Source: Schoenoplectus triqueter
Lineage: Eukaryota > Streptophyta > Magnoliopsida > Poales > Cyperaceae
Length of the DNA stretch: 64,000 nt
Direction of reading: 5' to 3'
Assembly: GCA_964058805.1 (NCBI GenBank)
Contig: CAXKVV010002148.1
Span: forward strand, 243,656-307,655
The stretch's first letter is position 1; each line of letters opens with the position of its first letter. The notes under the pieces were generated by a model. It was not told where the DNA came from and did not search any database. It worked only from the letters and a program-made list of their open reading frames with translations. This document shows, piece by piece, positions 48,201 to 57,434 of this stretch. Position numbers and translations under genes: made by a program.

Positions 48201-50568
48201 GAATTACAGTTAAAGAATATTATATAAATATTTAAATCATTAAAAAAAGAAAGCAAACCATAAAATCCCATTTTCAACAAAGTCCATTAATTAAAATTGG
48301 ACCCAACTCATCACTTTCTTCCCTTCCCATATTCTTATCTCAAAGTGCATAGAGATCAATTCATTCAAATTTTAACAAGTAAAACTATTAGAGATGTTAA
48401 AATTATTTGAGATTTGTTGGATGATTAACATGAGTCTGTAAATCTAATTTGATTAGAGAGGATAATATGCATATAATTTTCAAAATATCAGAATTTTTTA
48501 TTTCGTACATAAATTTTAAAATGTTGGAGGAACTTTGCCCTCCCCCCTCCCCCGCCCCTCCCTCCCTCCCTCCACCCCTAAATCATATGTCAAGAGATAT
48601 GATGTTTTATAAACAACAAAATGTCCTTAACATTGGACTTTATATCCCAGAGTTTCAAAATTCAAGTTGTCGATTTGAACTATTTAACATGATCTCCATA
48701 TTTAAATATATTTGAAAACCGAATTTTCAAAATCAGATTCTGCATAGTGATTTTTATTCTTCTTCATTTTCTAAAAAAATCACATTCTACATTTGAATTT
48801 TTCCAAATGTGCTTAAAATTGCACAAACACACACTCAAAATGTCTTATATTTTACACTAAAATGTACTACTTAAAATTCAAATGGCTGATCCAAAATGCT
48901 CCACATGATCTTCATGTTAAAATATACTTGAAGACCATATAAAAATGTCCCTTTATATTATACTCATATCACAAAGCTTTTCGAAATATTTTTTTTACTA
49001 TTTTTTAGATGGGTGAAAAATAATTAATGAATTTTGTTAAAATACAGAGATAAATGTTGAATAATTTGAATCGACTATTTGAATTTTCAAATTCAAAATA
49101 TGAAATATCAGTGTAAAGTAAGGGACATAAATGTGTTTGTTAAAATGCAATAAGTATTATATTTGAAAAAAAAAATTAATGCAAAATCTGATTTTTAAAA
49201 AATGGAGAAGAATGAAATCACTATTCTCTTAAGAAGAACAAAAAAAATTCAATATTCACTAATATTTATATAGCATTAAATAAGGCCAAAATTTTGGTAC
49301 TGCTACCGAACTATAAACATAGCGAAGGTATTCTTCAGCACACGGTATTGAAGGAGATACTTTTATTCAGTTATCTGGTTTTGATTTGATCTTGTATTGA
49401 ACCAGAATCGAAAATTATCAGGATCCAATCAAAGTGGATAGAGTATATATTGTACTATGATTTTAGGAACAAAATGGATTATATTGTAGATACAGTGATG
49501 ATATTGGTATACCTGTTTGATTAATAGGGACCAGCCATCCTCGTCGCACAACCTCTCGACACGATGTGACTTTGCTGCCCTCATACCATTTGCAACTCTT
49601 TCATCTCGAGTCGTGATGAGTAACCGACTTCCATCTGCTCCACTCATCAATGGATCACGCAACAGGCCATCCCAAACTGCTCGACTCTCTTCCCAAACAT
49701 CATCAAGAACAAGCAGGAATTTTTTCCCCTGGACAAGCCTTTCCAGTAAAGGCACCAGCTCCCATCTTTCTTGCATAGCACCATGATCACCTCCTACTTG
49801 CCGTATGATACCCTTCAATAGCTCTACTCCTTTCACCTCCTTCGTGACACAATACCAGACTTTTAACTCGAATTCCGCCTTAATTCTGGGATTATTAAAG
49901 ATCGTTTTCGCTAGAGTGGTCTTTCCAATGCCACCCATCCCCACAATAGCCACCACAACAACTTTTTCTCTCGCCCCCTTCAGATCTTCGGTCAGCCAGT
50001 TCACTAGCATTTTAGTATCTTCTTCAATCTTTTCTCCCACAATATCATCTTGTACAATCGAAGGATCAGTCTTGCGACTGATGATTGAGTCTACTCGACG
50101 TACTTGATAAGACGACGCTTGGAAGATTTGTGATTCAATCAATCCCAGATCAGCCTTTCTCTTGGCAATCTCTTCTAGCCTGCCATTGATATCCTTAATT
50201 TTCGAACCAATCTTATGAGCAAAGAACGGGTTGCGGATACAAGAAAAGAAAGGGCTGCAGCAGCAAGCATTTGGAGACACACAGGAACTACTGTCAGGGA
50301 GGCGCTCCTTGGCCTTGATCTCACAGAGGTCAATGACATCATCAGCATCATACATGACATCTTTGAGCTCCATGAGCCAGTGCTCAATGGCACGGTTGTT
50401 GGTCTTCTTTTTCTCGGCATCATAAAGGACAGGTCTAATGTAACCAACTGTCCTATTGAGCTTCTCGATCTGGCCAGGAATGCCGAGCAACATGCCGACT
50501 TCTTGCTCCACCATTTGCGTGAGAAGTCCAGTTAACTTGGACATGAAGGCATCAAGTATCATAGTCAT
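45266..50568 (-). CDS. CC-NB-LRR disease-resistance protein, copy A
   Basis: Two exons, 50568-49513 and 47314-45266, with GT/AG junctions in phase, give 1034 residues. N-terminal coiled coil with a DADDVID (EDVID-like) motif at 74-80. NB-ARC has the P-loop GMGGIGKTT (about 210-218), kinase 2 KKFLLVLDDVW (282-292), RNBS-B GSRLLITTRDE, GLPLA (378-382), RNBS-D CFIFCSLYPEDY (about 438) and an intact MHD (503-505). Leucine-rich repeats run from about 525 to the end. RGA-like CNLs sense pathogen effectors in the cytoplasm and trigger cell death. The tail is odd: relative to copy B a 1-bp difference near 45330 shifts the frame, so A ends in SQGENQLMG instead of the family-like WNKFKHIPKVKIN. The 2.2-kb intron lies between RNBS-B and GLPLA. 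Confidence 0.93.
47495..48585. repeat. old repeat element within the CNL-A intron
   Basis: Runs from AGGAGTGGAGCTAGAAATTT, then TTAGGGGGCCGAG, to a CCTCCCTCCCTCCACCCCTAA end. The start resembles that of the element at 39729. The same sequence is in the copy B intron (about 59612-60690), so it predates the duplication. Confidence 0.5.
48745..49225. repeat. nested foldback within the CNL-A intron
   Basis: Outer arms ATAGTGATTTTTATTCTTC and GAAGAATGAAATCACTAT. Inner arms TTTTACACTAAAATG near 48850 and ATCAGTGTAAAG near 49110, around a TTTTTTTTACTATTTTTTAG core. Repeated in the copy B intron (about 60850-61340). Confidence 0.65.
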
Positions 50569-51397
50569 ATTTGTTTTGAATGAGTGATTAATGAGGGCTG
50601 CAGCTTAGATTGTGGTCAGGGAAGAAGGAGATTGGAATATGGATGTGGAACTAAATAGTCTTCCTTGATATGCTTCGGGATAAGAGAATCTCAATCTTCA
50701 AATAAGCTGCTGACGCTGCTGTCCGATTTCGATCACCAATGAATGGAGGGAATTTAATTAATGGGTCAGCCAATCAGTGGAGAGCAGCCAGGGAGCTTGT
50801 CACCTTGTGAGAAAGAGACCAGCAGCCTAATTTTTGGACCGTTGAATAGTCAAAGTTTGAACATTTGAATCGGGACTTGATCATCTGTTACAGGAAGAAG
50901 TACTATGATGTTGAGACGGGTAACGGAGGACAAGAATAAACAACTTCTGGTTTTCTTGAGAAAGTTATATGGAATACTTTTAATATCCTATTCGGTGATC
51001 TTTGTGTACATTTTTGTCTAATTAAACATAATGTTTCTGTGCATATGAATATTAACTAGTGAAATTCCACATATATGTCTACAGAAAATTCTGTTCCTTC
51101 ACTTTTGCCCCACGAGTCAACTTCAACGGGAGAGATTATCTGATACGTCAGTGAATTTAACTACTATAAATATAATAAATAAATTCACCTTGTGTCAACT
51201 ATCAAGCAGGAAATAATTTGCTGTGGTCCAACTCCGTGGGACCCATTTTTTAAATAGAAATATTTAAAAAAAAACGCATATTGTAGCGTAATTGTCAAAT
51301 TTTGATTTTGCAATTGAATTTCGTAACTGATTTTAGCTGGTGAAATTTATTATATCCAATCACACTACAAAATAAAATTAAAGGATCTGATGTTATT
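50569..51397 (-). promoter_or_regulatory. upstream region of CNL copy A
   Basis: No ORF. Kept almost unchanged in copy B (62681-63510), so both genes inherited the same promoter. No TATA box was assigned with confidence. Confidence 0.5.
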
Positions 51398-51963
51398 TTT
51401 TTTAAAAAACATAGGTTCCCAATAACCCTGATATATAATACTTTTCATATGTCTTTTTCGGAATTTGAACCCGCATCAATCTGTAAAGAGACGAGACTCA
51501 ATACCATCTAGGGCTGTAAACGAGCCGAGCCGAGCTAGGTCAAGCTCATACTCGGCTCATTAGTTCAACGAGCTGGCTCGTTAACTACTTCTAACTCAAA
51601 AATTTTGGTTTGAAATTGGCTTGTTAAGTCTCATTTAATAATTAATAATATTTTGAATGATATTTTATATTAAAATTTATAAAAAATAATAAAATAATTA
51701 ATAATAATATATTTTATTTAAATTTGATATAATAATTTTATACATATAAACTATTTACTATACTAAAAATCCATAATATTAATAGCAAAAACGAGCCGAG
51801 TCAGTCCAAACTCAAGTTCGGCTCATTAACTTAAAGATGTTAATGAGTCGGCTCGTTAATGATTCGGTCCATTAACGAGCGAACCAATAGTAAGTCGATC
51901 CCGAATTAACCACGAGCTTTTTTACCGGCCCTAGTACCTTCTGTACTGGCCTGCGGTTTCAAA
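51398..51963 (-). mobile_element. tRNA-like SINE in unit A, split by a MITE
   Basis: Present in A but absent at the matching place in B (about 63511-63523), which gives an empty site. Read on the minus strand it has an A-box-like AGATGGTATTGAG and a B-box-like GGGTTCAAATTCC, then a tail ending in a T/A-run near 51400. The hAT-like MITE 51510-51934 lies inside it. Related to the SINE that holds the MULE at 20.9-24.7 kb. Confidence 0.6.
51510..51934. mobile_element. hAT-like MITE (AGGGCTGTAAACGAG family)
   Basis: About 425 bp starting AGGGCTGTAAACGAGCCGAG and ending GAGCTTTTTTACCGGCCCTAG, flanked by TACCATCT (51502-51509) and TACCTTCT (51935-51942), an 8-bp target duplication with one mismatch. 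Subterminal ACGAGCC/GGCTCGT words recur in both orientations. The 8-bp duplication and AGGG ends fit a hAT derivative. Confidence 0.75.
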
Positions 51964-54136
51964 GTGTACAAAATGGCCGATGATCATTCTCCAATTCACC
52001 TATCAGTCCAAAAATATGTATTTTTACCATTTCAATCTATACAATTGAAATGCAAACATAATTGGTACGTACGGGTACAGTACCCAGAAAGTAATTATTG
52101 TAAGGAAGCCTTGCTGGGTTTACAAATTTACCATTTAGCTAGCTTAAGTGCCTTCTTAGATACAGTCACATCTTGACTTAGTCCTTCTGGCACCTAGTAT
52201 TTAGTAAAAAAAACATCGTTTAAATTCCAGATTACATAAAGGCCCTTATAAGTTGTGCCTAACAAGCAAAAAAACAAAAAAAAATGCTGAACCATTAAAT
52301 AGTGAACTCATTATTAATATTTTGTTGAAGCATCAGAAGGAGCTAGTAGTGTAATCTACTAATCTGTATGCATATTAGTGTGTTAATCCAATTAATTTCC
52401 AATTTCCAACTTCTGCTTTTTAGTATAACATAATTTATTTCTAGTTATGCACAATTTCCAATTTCAAAAGTTCTTATCCCACGAGTCCTTTGCTCCATGT
52501 ATTGTAGCTTTATGTTTGTGTAATCAATCGAATAGAATGAAATTCGTTATGTTATTTTACATTTAGTAACGAGGTTATGATGACAGAACGGATAGATACC
52601 AAAATTTTCATATAGAGAACCGGAAGTTTACTGAGTTCTTTGTTACATTCTCCAAGATTGGTACATTAATTATTTCCTTCATTCATTCTCTAAGGTTTTG
52701 GGGGCAGGTTATAGTAGGAGTTTATGTAACAATGTAGTTCATGCTGAACGTTGGTGTGTCAGTTATAGGATGTAAGATTTAGGCAAATGTGACAACTATG
52801 GGTGTATAAGACGTCAACTTTAATATCAAGTATGGCAGCCTCTGCCAACATTTCCAAAAAAAGAAAAGAGAAAGGCTTAGGCAGTGCAACACACTGGTAG
52901 ATGAAGCCTCTGTCGCTTCTTATTGAAGCCCAACCAGATGCAACTACTTACTGCCAATTGCTGCAGTATAGCAGTAGTCTCAATTTATTTGATGCATCTT
53001 ATGTTTGGTATTAGCTATCTACACATCGGTAGGAAAACCAAGCAGTTTTTAAATTTCAGATAAAATAATCAGAAGTGGTGTGTAACGAGCTATAATACAT
53101 ACAAAATGGATGACAATTTTTTCCTGTAGAAATTTTCGAATGTCCTTGACTGCAATAAACAATTAGTTGAATCAACTTTGTCAGTTATTAATCTATATTA
53201 CTAAGAATAAATATACAAGCAACACTGTATAGCCAAAAAGGAAAAAAGTCAATTTTTTTTCTTATAAATCTGTATTTCATTTTAAATGTACAATTAAAAA
53301 AAATACTATATGAAAACGTTTGAAATAATATTGAAAATTAAATTCCGTGCAATTAAGTGCTAGTTTAAATGCAATCCATAACCATTTGGCAGGACTCAAT
53401 CCCAGGGCTGAAATTTTTATATTCAAGTAAAAATAAAAATAGAATTAAATATTAAAGTAAATGAAAGAAATATTTAGAGATCTACACTTTACGGATTCAC
53501 ATTCACCATCAACGTGGAGTCAGACCACCTCTCGAACCTAGTAATCACGTGGCATGGCTCCACTCCATGAATTCATCGTCAACGTGGAGAGAAAGAGAGA
53601 GAGAGAGAAAGCGCTACATTTATTGCACTGAAAAGATAAAAAAAGGATGAGGTATGGTTGTTTCTACACGTGCTTCTATGCAATCCCTGTAAAGTCCTAT
53701 TTGATTAACAAATATATAAACCTCTTATTAATTAATTAATAATGCTTGAACCCCACTACAGTATCTCAGGTTATTCGTTATTCTTTTAAATTTAATTCAA
53801 GGTTTCTGATGATCCTACTTGCACCCGGGAACATTATTGACCAATGACCATTAGCATTTACATAAAATTCAATGGAAAATTTATTCGAATAGATGCAAAT
53901 TTGATAAATACACTATTCAAGAAATGATCATGACAGATTTATAGTTTTAGCCTCGTACGTACGTACACTGAACAAAAAATTTCAACGCATCATATGATTG
54001 TAAAAACTAATTGTATCATAGAACTGCCAAATAAAAAAATTGCTGAATGATTATTGTGTCTTGTGTGGCAGATAGAAATATGACTTCTTTTATGTGACAC
54101 CCAGCACAGACTCAGAAAGGTCACCGTTATTTTATT
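51964..54136. other. intergenic DNA between the CNL copies, no gene seen
   Basis: 51965-52035 continues the homology to 63524-63600 past the SINE. The rest is AT-rich with a duplicated phrase (TCAACGTGGAG at about 53508 and 53580) and a GAGAGA run. No coding signal recognised. Confidence 0.45.
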
Positions 54137-54330
54137 GGGAAGGGATCCCTTGACAATGGGTTATCTTGACAATTTTGATAATAAATCTTCAAATAAAGTA
54201 ATCTCAGTTGTCTTAGATTAGTGATGCTATGAGGGAGATCTGACAATTCTGTGCAGCCCTCGATATTCAAATTACCAGATTTCTTAGATTTCCCATGGAA
54301 ACCGGAAGAATTCTCAGGTAGAAACAAAAA
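54137..54330 (-). pseudogene. MITE terminus fused to an LRR fragment
   Basis: 54137-54190 reads GGGAAGGGATCCCTTGAC and onward like the MITE end at 43183. It then passes directly, near 54198, into a minus-strand LRR piece (ELSDLPHSITNLRQLR) that matches CNL copy A around 46415-46525. No frame continues beyond it. Confidence 0.7.
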
Positions 54331-55074
54331 ACAAAAGTTAACTCTTGGGGTTAAATATTTTATAATCTTTTCTCAATGGGGCATAATCAGTAACAAACTT
54401 TATTCTGAAATTTCAGGCTAAGAACAAGAAGTGGACCCTGGAAAAGGATGTGGTCTGATTCAGATTCAGATCCAATATTGCAAAATGATAACTCTTAAGA
54501 ACCAGAAGTTCTGAAGAGAAACAAGCAAGCAATGGATGTTGAAGAAAGAGCCCCAAAATATGGCTCATGCTGAATTCTGATGCTTCTGCAAGTACTAAAG
54601 CTAACACAATAAGAGTTATCGGAGCTTAGAAAATCATTGGTATAGTTTATAGGAGAATGAGTTTCTGTGCTTGCATATATAGCTTGCACATCATTCTAAC
54701 ATAATTGACTTAACAGGAACCCAGAGTTTGATATGAGGACAAGAACCAGAATTGTGATAAACATGACAGAATATACCTACTATGCAAAATTGTGACAGCA
54801 GGCTTGACTTAGATATGTACTGCTGGAAAATTTTCCAAAATTAATTTTTCTTTTTTTGGTCGTTTAATTTTGTTTGCCCTTGTATTGTTACATTATATAG
54901 CTCTACACTCTAGAAATCCTAATTACAATCATGTCCTTCAACTGAATACAAGATACATGATAAAATAGTACTGACATATATTAGATTACATGCACTTAGA
55001 CCTTCCATGAAATCAATTGACATCCCTGCCTAAATTGTCTAGTTAGGATTTAGGGAAGGCAAATCAACTTTTTT
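54331..55074. other. intergenic DNA, no gene seen
   Basis: Short frames over 54413-54689 have no recognisable similarity. Confidence 0.4.
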
Positions 55075-55740
55075 TTTTCTTTCCTTTTTCGCCTTTCTAT
55101 GAGACAAGAATGGCTCAAATTCATAATTATTGAACTAAAATTATATTTTAAAATAGAAGGCATGAAATTAAGAGGACTAGTAAAATTTGGGTGCAAAATG
55201 TCATTATTTTTCGGGAATGCTAGGATTAATTAGAACAATAACAAGAAATGCCATTGTTCTTTCTTTCTTAATGTGGTGAAAATTTTAATTACCATAGAGA
55301 ACAAATCAATTGTGATGGTAATTAACCTAATTACCATAGAGAGCCTTCCATCCATCAAAGACGTTCTGACGAAATCCAAGCTTGTCCAAACTTGGAGAAA
55401 ATTAATGTCAAATCTGCGTCTCACATATTCAAATCTAAGATTGTCCAAACCTAAAAACTATTGTCGACCTAAATAAATCACAGCAACTGATGAAATTGTA
55501 CGATTCTGACGACAGTAATGCCAGAGAAGCTAAGAATTGACTGTAGCGAAGAACTATATATATATTACGAAAGATTACAAGCCAGACCCAGGGGGAAGGA
55601 GAACAAATTCAAGCACATTAATTCCCAAGGTCAAAATCAAATCATGGGATGAATCGCTCTATGCTTCTTGCCAGAAGACCAGAAGGCAACATTCAGCTTC
55701 ACCACCAACTTCAATCCAATGTCAGTTAAGGTAAATTACT
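55075..55740 (+). pseudogene. inverted, truncated 3' end of a third CNL gene
   Basis: The plus strand here matches the coding strand of the C-terminal LRR region of CNL-A and B, for example ATTGTCCAAACCTAAAAACT and AAATCATGGGATGAATCGCT. Several stops and indels break it. The first part matches, inverted, 43930-44187. It shows that at least one further CNL copy once lay in opposite orientation. Confidence 0.8.
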
Positions 55741-56249
55741 TTCTCTGCTTGGTCTGACTATATATTCTATATTACCATGTATCCTTTCCAATTCTTCATT
55801 CATTTTTCATATTGCATTGACTAAATGTCCCTTGTACAGTGCTTCTATTGTGTCTTTTGCATATCTAGTTGATAGTGACTGCGACATATATAGTTGTTCA
55901 CTATAGATCATTAAAATTCCACTTTTATTTGGTCTGATCATTTACTTCATATATGTGCCGGTAGAAGGAAGCCATTGTACCGTTTATTCCATAATTTCTG
56001 TTGATTTTAATTTCTTGGCAGTTGGCACTATGTCCTTGTCTCTGAAATTTTGCATTTTTGATGAATTTGTTTCATATACCCATCTGTCTGTGAAGAAAAA
56101 AAAAAGATCCTCTACACGTAATTTTCACAAGGAATAGTTAGGGAAGAGCTGCAAGCAGGGCCTCAAGTTTCAGTAGCCATAATTTATTAGTTCTTCAACT
56201 GGAAAACATGCATACAAAAACAACAACGTAACATATGAGTATGGTTTGT
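55741..56249. other. intergenic DNA, no gene seen
   Basis: AT-rich; no feature recognised before the start of unit B. Confidence 0.4.
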
Positions 56250-57266
56250 TTACTATATTTTCACTGTAAATTCTCATATTGTTCTCAACAATTATGAATG
56301 GTAAACTTTTTTTCTTCAAGGAAACTTAAAAAATCATACATTAGTGACAATGACATGACGGTGCAAATAGAAAAAATGACCTAGCTTTGATATACAAATG
56401 TCATAGAATTTTCAATTTTGAGAACATACAAATAATTAATTTATTTGTATTATGAACACAATATCAATTTTTTAAGGATGCAAAGACATGAGTTCAAGAA
56501 ATTATTGAAAAGTGAGCATTTTACATGAAAAGAAATATGTTCGTGTGCATCAATTTAAAAATGGTAAAGAATTAACCTCCATCAGATATACGGCCTGGCC
56601 TGGCCTGGCCTGTTGACAGATTCGGCCCATATTTAAGTATTTAATTAATTGCCTTTCTAAGAATTCAGAAAGGGATACTTATATATTATGTACATTCCAT
56701 TAACATTAGGGACCTAAACAGAAGTTTAATTCTTCTTAGAAAGTTGGAATATGAAAATATGACAACTAAATTAAGCACCCTTTACATAAAATGATAAATC
56801 CCTTTCTCCGTAGCTTATTTTACCCAAAGCACTGCTCGCCTTCTTGCTGAGAACTCGAGCTTTTATTTGCTAACTCTACAAAACACAAACAAAAAAGATA
56901 AATTGCAGATTAAGTTCAGCTGCTGGCAAACTTTCCAGAAATAAATAATTTGTTCTTTTTTTTAGTACAGAGCCATACTCAGACCTGCCATGAATATAAT
57001 TGACAACTGTTATCAATGCCTAAACGAGCTACTCAAGAAAACCAATTAGTGCAGAGCCATACTCGTATGGTAATCATGGAAATTGAAAATGCAGAAATTT
57101 TCATATGGTAATTATGGAAATTTAAACACAAGGGATGTTAATTCTATCAATATGAAAAAGCAATCGGGAATTTGTATGGATACATGATAATACAGAGCTA
57201 GTTTGGTAAAGTAAACAAAATAAAATACCTAAACTGACCTTGCATTAATTGATGTTGGTGATGAAG

Positions 57267-57434
57267 GGGCCCGTATACGCTGAGATCCGATTTCGATCTC
57301 AGCGTCCTGAGATCAGAATCATACGGTCGATATTAGATCTCGAACTCTATATCAGATCCCGAGATCAAAACAAACGGTTCGAGATAGATCTCAGAGCCCT
57401 GAGATCGGATTTCGATCTCAGCATATTCGAAACC
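57267..57434 (-). mobile_element. 168-bp MITE inserted in the 3' coding end of CNL-B
   Basis: Perfect 10-bp target duplication GGTGATGAAG at 57257-57266 and 57435-57444. Copy A has the unduplicated site (GGTGGTGAAG near 45219). Ends are GGGCCCGTATACGCTGAGATC and, on the other strand, GGTTTCGAATATGCTGAGATC, with further internal GATCTCAGC/GCTGAGATC inversions. The duplication length fits a Mutator-type MITE. Read on the minus strand it is open for 33 codons and then gives the stop codon of CNL-B. Confidence 0.9.

Larger units (their letters stand above)
44188..51397 (-). repeat. duplicated segment, unit A
   Basis: Direct duplicate of 56250-63510, nearly identical through the gene, the intron and about 830 bp of upstream sequence. 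Differences include small indels, a SINE/MITE insertion just past the right end of A, and a 168-bp MITE in B. The similarity, introns included, implies a recent event. Confidence 0.9.

Noticed and set aside
49429..49512. Extension of CNL-A exon 1 to the stop at 49429
   Set aside because: A GT donor at 49512 joins in phase to an exon that continues NB-ARC with GLPLA; the extension has no similarity and is read only if the intron is retained.
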